DNA of 64,000 bases from Bacillus sp. USDA818B3_A (GCF_009928415.1 NZ_JAABNN010000001.1:652086-716085); one strand, 5' to 3'; positions 36,174 to 45,037 are shown, counted from the stretch's first letter. Numbers and translations: made by a program. Notes: a model not told the origin generated them from the sequence alone.

Positions 36174-36230
36174 TATTGTCACTCCTTCCTAGTGAAATCG
36201 CTTCCTTAATTAATATTCTATTACCATTTC

Positions 36231-36672
36231 AAAAGGAATTATATATCTCATTCCTCCAATACATAACGTCATTTAACAATCTTAATTTTTTTACTTTTTT
36301 TAATATGTCTTTCTACCTTAAAACATTTGGAGACATGTCACGTATTTTTAAAACGATAACCAATGAAAAAGAAACATGATTTTTGAGTTGGAGGCGAGAC
36401 CATGAACACGATTTTTGGAAGGATGAATCCTATTTTTTATGGATATGGACTTTTGAAATTTTTTTTGTAAAAATATCAGTGGTGATTGTGGAGAAATTTC
36501 GGAAAATTATGCGGATGTGGAGAAAATGGTAATTCACACAGCCATATTAAATGTTAATGCACCTCAGGATGAAAATCATATTGTGCTGAATTTTGGGAAT
36601 CGATTTGTAAAAAGGTCTTGCGGAAGCTACTAAGAAAACTAGAGCACGTTCACTTAGAGCTCAATTGAACTT
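36231..36672. other. Non-coding gap with possible decayed fragments
   Basis: The ABC operon promoter must lie at the left end. A short plus-strand frame at about 36402-36470 with GGAGG and a frame near 36526 have coding-like text but are tiny and unrecognised. Nothing else seen. Confidence 0.3.
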
Positions 36673-37095
36673 TTACGTAATGCGAGGATTTATTATAGAA
36701 AATTCTTGGGCTGCATTCAATAGGATAATCAATAGAGATGCTCTTACAAAGCGTCGTTCACTGGAGTTTCGTGAAACAGCAAGCATTATATTAACAGTAA
36801 AAGAATGTAGTCCCTTTTTATCCGTTTTATATTGGCAAGATGCCTTCGTATGGTCATCCCAAATCCGTTTTTCTTTGCTCATATAATAGAAATAATTACG
36901 AATGACACCTGTTGTAATCTCACTTGCTGAGTATATATCAGGATATTTTTGTTGTAGCAAGGATAAAAAATACTTAAATGTAGTCCGGTATTCCCGAAAT
37001 GTTCTCGGTCGTAACCCCTGCAAGTTCTTTTCTTCTTCTGAGAACAATCTGGTACCAACGGTCCTTTTTCCTTTTATCTTACTTTGGTCAGCCAT
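36673..37095 (-). pseudogene. Tyrosine recombinase, truncated
   Basis: 140 codons from ATG 37095. After a basic N-terminus (MADQSKIKGKRTVGTR) comes the SAM-like core-binding domain: LRPRTFREYRTTFKYFLSLL, SEITTGVIRNYFYYMS, then KGLHSFTVNIML. The last 35 or so residues no longer resemble an integrase, and the catalytic domain (RHRY) is absent, so the gene is frameshifted or fused to other DNA near 36790. Its start faces the selC copy B 125 bp away, as in a typical int-att unit. Confidence 0.85.
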
Positions 37096-37219
37096 AAAAA
37101 ATCCTCCTTCGCCTTAGGGAAATCCCAACATAGCAAAGGAGGCACAAAAGTCTATTTACAATCCTATTCTTACAAACAAAATATTCTAGAGGTTAAAAAC
37201 CATGTTAAATCAACGTTTT

Positions 37220-37282
37220 TGGCGGGACTGCGTGGGAATCGAACCCACCTGACCTGGCACGCAGGTCACAAGCAGTTTTGAA
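37220..37282 (-). repeat. selC: selC (tRNA-Sec) 3'-half, attachment-site copy B
   Basis: Same layout as copy A: TTCAAA anticodon loop, ACTGC, variable arm TGACCTG/CAGGTCA, T-arm, acceptor GCAGTCCC, G73, CCA. Compared with copy A the outer variable-arm pair is swapped (T-A for A-T), a compensatory change. The 5' half is missing. Confidence 0.8.
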
Positions 37283-37712
37283 TTTAGAGGGAGAGTATCA
37301 TTTTTGATTCCATTTAGTTTTATATAATGTCTTAAAATCCTGGTTTAACGCACTTTTTCTCAAGTTATATATCATTTAATTTTATCTAATAAAATATAAA
37401 AACATCTTATCTGTGACCAAGTTGTGACCAAAAGTGTGATCAGTTATCTTATGTTATTAATAGTTTAAATAAGTAATAGAGGAGGTTCGTTTAAACCTCC
37501 TCTTCTTCCATTTGTCACCCAAGATTGATTTTTTTATTGGAACAGTGCCCCCAACCCTGTTAATGATGGATATACTTTATGATTATAACAGTTTGATTAC
37601 GAAAGTATTGTTATACAAGGATTTCAATAAGTTTCAATATGATTGAATTGTTGTTATAAGAAACAGATAGCTCAAAATTGTCCCCAGAGTATGCCAATTG
37701 TCCCCTGTAAAA
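37220..37712. repeat. Long direct repeat, copy B (about 500 bp)
   Basis: Collinear with copy A at 19479-19985, same orientation. It contains the selC end, TGTGACCA repeats near 37411-37441, the GAGGAGGTT hairpin (37479-37509) and TTGTCCC words near 37680-37705. Small indels and scattered substitutions show it is not a fresh duplication. Confidence 0.8.
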
Positions 37713-37876
37713 CAATAAAAATGCGGTTTGTAACAGCGTCCTTCTAAAACATTTTAAGAGTCATTTCTAATATTTTTTGAATCAAAGATCATCTGGTATA
37801 AAAAATATATATATTTTGTTATATTATTATTCAATGAGAAGATGTAATATCCTCAAATTGTTTTTAAGGAGTTTAT

Positions 37877-37909
37877 AGAGGGCTAAAAATGGAATACTCT
37901 AGCCCCCTC
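37877..37909 (-). terminator. Probable terminator of the GH3 gene
   Basis: Stem GAGGGCTA/TAGCCCCCTC with one bulge, 6 bp after the GH3 stop. The T-tract is weak. Confidence 0.55.
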
Positions 37910-37914
37910 AGTTA

Positions 37915-40005
37915 TTATCTCTTAGCCAATAAATTTACATTTCCTCTGATTAAATCTTTATCCGCACTGCTATCCCCAATGTATACGTCATAATCTATAT
38001 CTTCGAGTTCCCAAGTATTAGTCTCTGGATTAAACCATTTTATTTTTTCAATAGGACAAGAAATTTCAACCGTTTTCGTTTCACCAGGCAACAGATTTAT
38101 TCTTTCAAAACCGCGTAGTACTTTCACTGGTCGATCAATCTGGGATTGACTGAATCCGACATACATCTGAACGACCTCATCACCTTCTAGCTCACCTGTA
38201 TTGGTTACGTCACATCTAGCTAGGATACCTTCCCCCGAAACCTCAAATGCAGCATTAGAAATATCGAAAGTCGTATAAGACAACCCGTATCCATAAGGGA
38301 GTGATGGTTCAATCCCTTCTTTCTCAAACTTGGTATATCCATGATAATATCCATAGGTGATTTCTTCCGCTTCCCAATCAATCTGTGGCAGGTGTTTCTC
38401 ATCTGTTGGGACAACAAATGGCAATTTTCCACCAGGATTGACTTCACCAAATAATGTTTTTGCAATGGCCGTTCCCCCCTCCATTCCAGGATAAAAGGCC
38501 ATAAGAATAGCAGAAACATCATTTTTCCATTCTTCAATCATAATCATATTCCCGCCAATGAGAACCGCTGCTGAATTTTCATTGACAGTTCCAACTACTT
38601 TGATCAATTCAATTTCATCGGCGTGAAGGCCAAGCGATACTTTTCTGTCTCCACCTAAAGAATCAGAAGTCCCACCAATGGCAGTCACATCTTGATCTTG
38701 ATCGTTTACGATATATTCCCCTTCATCGTCATGGTTGAATCCAACAACAAAGACAACCGCGTCAACAGAACTTGCCAATGCTTTTGCTCTTTCCAAATCT
38801 TGTCCATCATCGAATATTACTTCAGAATGTGGAACCATGTTCTTCACTCCTTCTAAAGGAGTTACGACATATTGAGGATAAACATTGCTGGATCCATGGT
38901 CGCCGATATTCTCTTTATTCCCAAGTTTACCAACGATTGCAATCTTTTTAGTCTCGGATTTTGAAAATGGTAATGTTTTATTTTCATTTTTCATCAATGT
39001 CATCGATTTTTCTGCTGCTTCCAACGCTAAAGCAATATGGTCTTTGCTTCCTATTAAATCCATACCGTATTTCTTGTCATCTGCCTCTGAAAAGGCTAGT
39101 AAAGTACGGACAATCCGAACCGCTGCATCATTGATTTTGTTTTCGTTGACTTGCCCGTTTTTTACAGCCTCCAACAGCTTATCACCAAAGTGCTGGGTAA
39201 GGTGCATTTCAATGTCCATTCCGCCATTGGCTGCTTCCACGGAATCCAGAACGCCCCATACAAAATCACTGATGACAAAACCATCAAAATCCCATTCATC
39301 TTTCAATACTTGATTCAATAGATAATCACTGTGCCCGCAATGTTGTCCTTGGTACTTGTTGTAGGCACTCATAACACTTGCTGCTCCTGCATCAATTGTG
39401 TCTTTAAAATGGGATAGATAGACTTCTCTCTCCGTACGTTTATCTGCTTTCACATTTACCTTAAATCGGGCATTTTCCATACTGTTGAAAGCATAATGTT
39501 TAACGCAGGCAATTACATTTTCACTTTGTACACCCTTTGTCAAGGCCGACCCCATGACTCCTAAATGGAACGATTCCTCTCCATAAGTTTCCTGGCTTCT
39601 TCCCCAGCCAGGATTTCTAGGAAGGTTGATACAGACGCCACCAAATAGATTTCCACCGACAGCACGGATTTCTTTTCCGATTGCCTTTCCGATGCGCTCT
39701 TCTAAATCTTTATCAAATGAAGCACCCCTTGACATCGGTACAGGAAAACAAGTACTTTGTCCTGTACCAGCCACTGACCCTCTAGGTCCATCAACAAATT
39801 TCATTGCAGGAACCCCCAGGCGTTCATTCCCCCCCGCTTCGTAAGGGGTTTCGTTATAATGCTTACCTTTTGTTATTTCTTCTATTAAATCTTCCATCGT
39901 CATATTTCCACTCATTAAATAGACTCTTTCTTCCAGAGTCATTTGATCGACAATTTCTTTAGCTTTTTGGTTGTAGGATAATCGAGTTTGCTTGTCAACC
40001 TTCAT
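37915..40005 (-). CDS. GH3 beta-glucosidase-type glycosidase
   Basis: 696 residues, no signal peptide. GH3 barrel (about 20-310) with WGRSQETYGEE (134-144), VKHYAFN (168-174) and nucleophile D247 in FVISDFVWG. The alpha/beta sandwich follows (about 340-570) and a C-terminal fibronectin-III-like domain ends near 690 (GEKT-type strands, YDVYIGDSS). It would release glucose or related sugars from beta-glycosides in the cytosol. GGAGG precedes the ATG. It is followed upstream by an SDR on the same strand, 159 bp away. Confidence 0.93.
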   Translation of the reverse strand: MKVDKQTRLSYNQKAKEIVDQMTLEERVYLMSGNMTMEDLIEEITKGKHYNETPYEAGGNERLGVPAMKFVDGPRGSVAGTGQSTCFPVPMSRGASFDKDLEERIGKAIGKEIRAVGGNLFGGVCINLPRNPGWGRSQETYGEESFHLGVMGSALTKGVQSENVIACVKHYAFNSMENARFKVNVKADKRTEREVYLSHFKDTIDAGAASVMSAYNKYQGQHCGHSDYLLNQVLKDEWDFDGFVISDFVWGVLDSVEAANGGMDIEMHLTQHFGDKLLEAVKNGQVNENKINDAAVRIVRTLLAFSEADDKKYGMDLIGSKDHIALALEAAEKSMTLMKNENKTLPFSKSETKKIAIVGKLGNKENIGDHGSSNVYPQYVVTPLEGVKNMVPHSEVIFDDGQDLERAKALASSVDAVVFVVGFNHDDEGEYIVNDQDQDVTAIGGTSDSLGGDRKVSLGLHADEIELIKVVGTVNENSAAVLIGGNMIMIEEWKNDVSAILMAFYPGMEGGTAIAKTLFGEVNPGGKLPFVVPTDEKHLPQIDWEAEEITYGYYHGYTKFEKEGIEPSLPYGYGLSYTTFDISNAAFEVSGEGILARCDVTNTGELEGDEVVQMYVGFSQSQIDRPVKVLRGFERINLLPGETKTVEISCPIEKIKWFNPETNTWELEDIDYDVYIGDSSADKDLIRGNVNLLAKR

Positions 40006-40163
40006 AGTTTTTCCTCCATTCTTTTTTTCAACTATATCTTTTTTTAATAAAATCGTTTTTTAATATCTTCTAAACAAACCTGTATAATCCAAGAGCAAGA
40101 AAGCTAATGTCCTTCAGATGAAAACATATACCAGATTCTTCAAATTTAATTTAATATGTTTTA

Positions 40164-40922
40164 TTAATATGCATTACAACCAGCATCTGCAGTAATGACC
40201 GTGCCATTTAAAAAGCTTGACTCATCACTGGCAAGGAATAAGGCTACGTTTGCTATTTCCTCTGGTTTACCTAAACGAGGATTAATGCCCGCTCCAAGCT
40301 GAATACGCTCTATTCCGAATGGATTTGCCGATTTCAAGGAAGTGATAATATTTGTTTCAACCGCCCCAGGAGCAATAGCATTACAGCGAATCCCTTCATC
40401 TGCATACATAAAGCCTGTATTTTTTGTCAATCCAACTACAGCATGCTTGGAAGCAGTATAAGCCGCACCGGCACGTGCTCCTTGTAAACCACCGGCGGAC
40501 GCAATGTTAATGATAACACCGTTTTTCTTCTTCAAAAAAATAGGAAGTGCTTTACGTGTTGCACGCATAACGCTTGTTGTGTTAACGGCAAAGACTCTTT
40601 CCCATTTCTCGTCTTCCACATCGCCAGCTGGTTCGAAATTATCCATTATTCCAGCATTATTAACAAGAATATCCAGAGTACCGAATTCTAGAACGGCCGT
40701 TTCTATTAGATTCTGAATATCTTCTTCTTTAGCTACATTTGCCGATACAGCTAGAGCCTCACCCTGATTTAATTTGATTTCTTCAACAGTTTTTTTAGCT
40801 CCCTCTAAGTTAATATCAGAAACTACTACTTTTGCCCCTTCTTTTGCATAAAGAATAGCGATAGCTTTCCCCATACCTGATGCTGCACCAGTTACTACCG
40901 CAATCTTATCTTTAAGTCTCAC
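40164..40922 (-). CDS. Short-chain dehydrogenase/reductase (SDR)
   Basis: 252 residues, classical SDR. NAD(P)-binding GAASGMGKA (13-20 region), NNAG (about 88-91), catalytic S in INIASAGG and YTASK motif (Y about 154, K about 158), and a C-terminal FLASDESSFLNGTVITADAG cap. D38-type residue (SDINLEG) favours NAD. The substrate is unknown; with glycosidases it could oxidise a released sugar or aglycone. GTG start behind GGGGGG. Confidence 0.92.
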   Translation of the reverse strand: MRLKDKIAVVTGAASGMGKAIAILYAKEGAKVVVSDINLEGAKKTVEEIKLNQGEALAVSANVAKEEDIQNLIETAVLEFGTLDILVNNAGIMDNFEPAGDVEDEKWERVFAVNTTSVMRATRKALPIFLKKKNGVIINIASAGGLQGARAGAAYTASKHAVVGLTKNTGFMYADEGIRCNAIAPGAVETNIITSLKSANPFGIERIQLGAGINPRLGKPEEIANVALFLASDESSFLNGTVITADAGCNAY

Positions 40923-40948
40923 TTCTTTCTTCCCCCCTGTTTAATTCG

Positions 40949-40990
40949 AAAAAAAAGCTGCCCATCCCATTTCCCGAATGGAAAGGCAGC
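40949..40990 (-). terminator. Rho-independent terminator
   Basis: Minus-strand stem GGCTGCC/GGGCAGC with an inner CCATT/AATGG arm, followed by eight T. It lies between the GH3 at 41038 and the SDR. Confidence 0.85.
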
Positions 40991-41037
40991 CTCCCCAAAT
41001 GTTCATAACCTACATTTTAATAAATCAATTGCTATTG

Positions 41038-43473
41038 TTACTTAGTGATTTGTGTCTCCATACGATTCAGTATTTCCGACTTGGCAAAGAAGCCTCGTTT
41101 ATGTGCAATAATTTCAGCGGTGTTGTCTATATGGAAGCTTCCTTTCAGCGGTAAATGAACAGACGAACCGCCAATCCATACAGTCATGTCACCCTCTTCA
41201 ACGATCCATTTCATATCTTTATTCAAAAAGGCAAACTGATCGGCTCTTATTTCAAAGCAAACAATCTTTTCTTCGCCCGCTTTCAAAGAAATTCTAGCAA
41301 ACCCTGCAAGTTCCTTAGAAGGACGAATCATTGAAGCAATTTCATCTTTGACATATAGCTGAACTACCTCTTCTCCGTCGATCTTTCCGGCATTTTTAAC
41401 TTTGCAGCTCAATTTGACGCTGCCATCAGCTCTAGTATTACTTTCTACCTGCAAGTCACTGTACTCAAATTTCGTGTAGCTAAGTCCGTGTCCGAAATAG
41501 AACAGCGGTTGTTTGGTGCTATCGAGATATTTATTTAACATATTATTGGTATTCTCCGTATGATAGCTGTTTCCATAGGATTGTCCTGCGAAAATAGGTA
41601 GTTGTCCTTCGTTGCGGGCACATGTTGCCGGCAGGCGTCCGGCAGGATTATAATCGCCGAACAGAACATCGGCTAGCGCTCTTCCTCCTGTTATGCCCGG
41701 GTACCAATACTCAATAATCGCTGGAAATTTTTCAGAGATAAATACACTGCTTAATGGACGCGCGTCCATATGCACCATAACTGCAGGAGTACCGGCAGCA
41801 AAAATCTCCTTTGCAAACTCCTCTTGAATTCCAGTCAGACCAATGCTATCACTGTCAATTCCTTCACCGATTGTGCAGGTTCCGCCCCAGCCATACTTAC
41901 CTCCCAAAGTCAGTATCACAACATCTGCTTCTATCGCAGCTTTGATTGCCTCATTAAACATACTTCGGTCAGTACCTGCAATATCACAGCCTTTGACATA
42001 AACAACCTGGGCTCCCGGGCATTTATCCTTGATAGAAGCCAGTATCGTAGGAGTAGAAGGTCCATACAAAGCATTGATTGCCGCCATGGCATCTGGATGC
42101 TCACGTAAAACGTTACTTCCTGGGAAGGGTTCTGACGGTATAAAGTCATCATCCTCATCTATGCTTACAAATTCGTTAGACATACCTGCCATATCTCCCA
42201 TTGTACGCCCAATCATCATTTCTAAACCTGCAGGGCGCGTATAGCCGCCGAACATCATTCTCACACTATTTGCATGGGGTCCAATTACTGCAATTTTCTT
42301 AATGTCCTTGGAAAGAGGCAGAAGTCCCTCATTTTTAAGCAAAACCGTAGACTCCCGTGCAGCCTTCAGGCTGTGTTGGTCATTTTCCGGATTACCATAG
42401 GCAGTATCATACATTTCAATTCTAGGCTGAGGATTTTCAAACAGCCCAAGTTTAAACTTTGTCTCCAATACACGTCTAACAGAACGGTCAATTACCGCTT
42501 CATCGAGCGCTCCACTCTTTATAGCCTCCACTAATAAATCGGTTCTATAGCCTGCGGGAATTGGACATTCTACATCAAGGCCAGCATTCAAAGCGGTGAT
42601 GGCCGCTGATACCATATCGGGTTCCAGGTGACGGTCAACCAAATGCTCAATTGACGTGTAGTCAGACACAAGTACGCCTTTAAAATCCATCTCATCCCGT
42701 AATAAGTCGCTTAGAATATGCTTTGAACCAACAATCATTTCCCCATCAATAACTCCATATGAATTCATGATGGACTGAAGACCTCCTTCAGTAACGGCTG
42801 CCTGGAAGGGCTTTGCATAAACCTCACGCAATTCTCGTGAAGGAATAGGATTCGTGGTCATATTCAGGCCACCTTCGGAAAAACCGTAACCCAGAAAGTG
42901 TTTTCCTGTGGCGGCAATGCCATTTCTGAGGTCATCGCTCTGCAGCCCCTTGGTGAAAGCCACACTCATAGCGGCTGCAAGTGTCGGATCTTCGCCGTAG
43001 GTCTCACCTATACGTCCCCAGCGCGGATCGCGGCAAACATCCATGACCGGAGATAGCGCTTGACGGTAACCCACCGCCAGCATCTGCTGACGAATTATAT
43101 CTGCCATTTTTTGAACCGTCTCAGGATTAAAGGTTGCGCCAAGTCCTATGGCTGATGGGAAGATAGTGGCTTCGGCTGCACTGAGGCCTGTGATTGCCTC
43201 GCAATGAATAATTGGGGGTATGCCCAGTTCACTATTACATACAAAATCAACAATCTTTTTATTCTCTTCTGCTACTTCATTCGCATTACTCCCTGAGGGA
43301 AAACTACCAATTTCCCCTATTCCATTTGAAAAGTATGCCAGTGTGTCAGCAGGATCAGAACCAGCAGCTATCATACATTGAATTTGTGCTATTTTATCCT
43401 CCAGTGTCATCCTGGATAGTAAGTCTTCCACTCTTATCTCTAAAGGTTGGCTTGTGTCTTTATACTTTTCCAT
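41038..43473 (-). CDS. GH3 beta-glycosidase (paralog A)
   Basis: 811 residues, cytosolic. GH3 barrel with DPRWGRIGETYGEDP (149-163, substrate Arg R154), TGKHFLGYG and nucleophile D271 in VSDYTS. Alpha/beta sandwich (about 380-640) and C-terminal FnIII-like domain (about 690-790). It is a close paralog of the enzyme at 58735, aligning without gaps over the first 270 residues. GGAGG precedes the ATG; a cre box lies 55 bp upstream, directly next to a TATAAT. Probable exo-beta-glucosidase or xylosidase. Confidence 0.93.
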   Translation of the reverse strand: MEKYKDTSQPLEIRVEDLLSRMTLEDKIAQIQCMIAAGSDPADTLAYFSNGIGEIGSFPSGSNANEVAEENKKIVDFVCNSELGIPPIIHCEAITGLSAAEATIFPSAIGLGATFNPETVQKMADIIRQQMLAVGYRQALSPVMDVCRDPRWGRIGETYGEDPTLAAAMSVAFTKGLQSDDLRNGIAATGKHFLGYGFSEGGLNMTTNPIPSRELREVYAKPFQAAVTEGGLQSIMNSYGVIDGEMIVGSKHILSDLLRDEMDFKGVLVSDYTSIEHLVDRHLEPDMVSAAITALNAGLDVECPIPAGYRTDLLVEAIKSGALDEAVIDRSVRRVLETKFKLGLFENPQPRIEMYDTAYGNPENDQHSLKAARESTVLLKNEGLLPLSKDIKKIAVIGPHANSVRMMFGGYTRPAGLEMMIGRTMGDMAGMSNEFVSIDEDDDFIPSEPFPGSNVLREHPDAMAAINALYGPSTPTILASIKDKCPGAQVVYVKGCDIAGTDRSMFNEAIKAAIEADVVILTLGGKYGWGGTCTIGEGIDSDSIGLTGIQEEFAKEIFAAGTPAVMVHMDARPLSSVFISEKFPAIIEYWYPGITGGRALADVLFGDYNPAGRLPATCARNEGQLPIFAGQSYGNSYHTENTNNMLNKYLDSTKQPLFYFGHGLSYTKFEYSDLQVESNTRADGSVKLSCKVKNAGKIDGEEVVQLYVKDEIASMIRPSKELAGFARISLKAGEEKIVCFEIRADQFAFLNKDMKWIVEEGDMTVWIGGSSVHLPLKGSFHIDNTAEIIAHKRGFFAKSEILNRMETQITK

Positions 43474-43527
43474 ATTTCTACCTCCAAAATTCTGTTGGTT
43501 TATAGCTTATTGATATACCAATATTAT

Positions 43528-43541
43528 AGAATCCGTTTTCA
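43528..43541 (-). promoter_or_regulatory. cre box within promoter, GH3 paralog A
   Basis: Minus-strand TGAAAACGGATTCT fits the CcpA cre consensus. TATAAT follows immediately (minus strand, 43523-43528), so bound CcpA would cover the promoter. The same arrangement recurs at 49710 and 53983, with a shared A/T-rich block upstream. Confidence 0.75.
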
Positions 43542-43735
43542 CTTTAATATTTTAGATTTGTTATATAAATTATATTTTTGTGCGTTATTATAGTTTATAT
43601 AGATATTTAAAATAATGAAACATTGTAAATCTATATACAAAACTTCAAACTAAACACGAAAGGAGTCATTGATTCGTTCAAGATATTTTCCCTGAATAAT
43701 ATTATCCAATCATTTTATAAGGTACCTCTTAGACT

Positions 43736-43771
43736 AGTATAGACCCAACCAATTTCGGTTGGATCTATACT
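43736..43771. other. Inverted repeat
   Basis: AGTATAGA-CCCAACC ... GGTTGGA-TCTATACT, about 15 pairs with one mismatch and a six-base loop, about 75 bp beyond the sda-like stop. A T-tract is lacking. Its core (CCCAAC..GTTGG) recurs in the terminator at 54166. Confidence 0.6.
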
Positions 43772-43847
43772 AAATCAATATGGAAAATTAAGATTTTCAG
43801 TTATGGGTTAAGCTACATTCTAACTTGGTTCATCTGCCTCGTAAGTT

Positions 43848-43985
43848 TTAGTTTCTTTCTATATCTTGATTAAGATCTCGTTTGTATAACTCACTAACTA
43901 GTAAATCTATGAAGTCTTTACTTAGTTTTAATTCAATTGCTTGGATATAAACCTCTAACAAGGCTTTTGTACTTAGTTTATTCAT
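43848..43985 (-). CDS. Sda-like sporulation checkpoint protein (45 aa)
   Basis: A 45-codon gene, ATG 43985 to TAA 43848. It reads MNKLSTKALLEVYIQAIELK, then LSKDFIDLLVSELYKR, the helical-hairpin pattern of Sda (MRKLSDELLIESY...LNxxFIxLIExEIxRR). Sda binds sporulation kinases such as KinA and blocks autophosphorylation. The C-terminal tail is unlike B. subtilis. The ribosome site (AAAGGA, 14-nt spacing) is weak. It follows the mgsA/crh-like pair on the same strand by about 70 bp. Confidence 0.8.
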   Translation of the reverse strand: MNKLSTKALLEVYIQAIELKLSKDFIDLLVSELYKRDLNQDIERN

Positions 43986-44055
43986 AAAATTTTACACATT
44001 CCTTTTAACGATTGTTATAGATGATATTAATAAAGAAATAAACAACTTTTTATTA

Positions 44056-44304
44056 TTAGGAAAGAAATTCATCTAAAATCCCAATAGCCTTTTGTTCATC
44101 GATTCCGTCTGCTATAAGTGTGATTCCTTCTCCCTTTCTTATGGCCAGGCACATAACACCCATTATACTTTTACCAGAAACTATTTTTCCTTCTTTAAGA
44201 ATAGAGATATCGCTAGTAAATAAAGACGTTGTTCTCACAAACTCTGCAGCAACTTGGGCCTGAAGACCCCTTTTATGTTGCACCACAATGTTTTTCCTTA
44301 TCAT
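44056..44304 (-). CDS. Crh-like HPr-family protein (copy 2), adjacent to mgsA
   Basis: From ATG 44304 this gives 82 residues with Q15 (GLQAQ) and S46 (KSIMGV) at exactly the Crh positions; AAGGGGAG precedes it. A longer frame from GTG 44382 overlaps mgsA but adds a non-homologous basic stretch. Residues 17-18 are Q-V instead of R-P, as in copy 1. In B. subtilis, non-phosphorylated Crh binds and inhibits methylglyoxal synthase; here the partner gene is immediately upstream, suggesting a dedicated regulator. Confidence 0.88.
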   Translation of the reverse strand: MIRKNIVVQHKRGLQAQVAAEFVRTTSLFTSDISILKEGKIVSGKSIMGVMCLAIRKGEGITLIADGIDEQKAIGILDEFLS

Positions 44305-44366
44305 TTGGAATATTTTCTCCCCTTTCTTTCTGAGAGCTTTAATTACTTTAGTTTTATCTTTGTTGA

Positions 44367-44807
44367 CTATTTCTTTTTCCACTCATTATCTTTGACTGTG
44401 TCCAAGTTTTTTTCATGTATGATATCTCTCCAATGTAAATCGCCTCTATTTAAACCATGTACTAGTATTTCTGCAGTACCCATATTCGTAGCTAAAGGAA
44501 TGGAATAAACATCACAAAGACGTATTAGAGCAGAGATATCAGGTTCATGGGGCTGAGCGGTTAATGGGTCTCGAAAAAAGAACACAATATCCATCAAATT
44601 TTTCGCTATTAATGATCCAATCTCTTGATCTCCGCCTAAAGGTCCAGAGTTAAATCTACATATTTGCAACTTTGTATGCTCCATTATCCTTTTTCCTGTA
44701 TTCCCTGTTGAATATAATTCATGTTGAATAAATACGGGTTCATATGCTGTTACGAATCTAACTATGTCATCTTTTTTGTTATCATGTGCAATAAAAGCTA
44801 TTTTCAC
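44367..44807 (-). CDS. mgsA: Methylglyoxal synthase
   Basis: 146 residues. Conserved motifs: [12 protein letters not shown], phosphate-binding STGNTGKRI (33-41), [11 protein letters not shown] with catalytic D60, [15 protein letters not shown] with D80, H87 and D90, and [10 protein letters not shown]. It converts dihydroxyacetone phosphate to methylglyoxal and phosphate, a bypass that relieves sugar-phosphate overload. GTG start behind AGGGGGAT. Since many sugar importers flank it, overflow control is a sensible context. Confidence 0.95.
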   Translation of the reverse strand: MKIAFIAHDNKKDDIVRFVTAYEPVFIQHELYSTGNTGKRIMEHTKLQICRFNSGPLGGDQEIGSLIAKNLMDIVFFFRDPLTAQPHEPDISALIRLCDVYSIPLATNMGTAEILVHGLNRGDLHWRDIIHEKNLDTVKDNEWKKK

Positions 44808-44980
44808 TTAGAATCCCCCTAGCAGGCTATTAAATTAGGACTTAATCAACTACACAAGCTTTTGATTAGGTTTACTCTTACCTTTATAAGAGTCCTATCA
44901 AGTACCCTTTATCCTTACGTTGTATTTTAGAAAAAGTTTATATTAATTTATTTTATATTTGTTACCTTAATTATAAGTTT

Positions 44981-45037
44981 GTGTCACCTTAAGGGAGGTA
45001 AATTTAGACTGCTGTGTCACCTGAAAGATGGTAACAC
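44981..45037. promoter_or_regulatory. Operator candidate between mgsA and AraC gene
   Basis: Direct repeats GTGTCACCT at 44981-44989 and 45014-45022, plus a dyad GTGTCACC...GGTAACAC (45014-45037). A related GTTACCTTAA lies at 44961. The cluster is 70-125 bp before the AraC start, ending about 30 bp before a TATAAT-like -10. It could be the binding site of that regulator. Confidence 0.5.

Noticed and set aside
36402-36470. Short plus-strand ORF with GGAGG after the ABC promoter
   Set aside because: About 22 codons, no known family and poor downstream coding signal; too little to call a gene.
38885-39313. 142-codon plus-strand ORF inside GH3
   Set aside because: Antisense shadow of the GH3 reading frame; low-complexity Ser/Ile/Phe text and no start signals.
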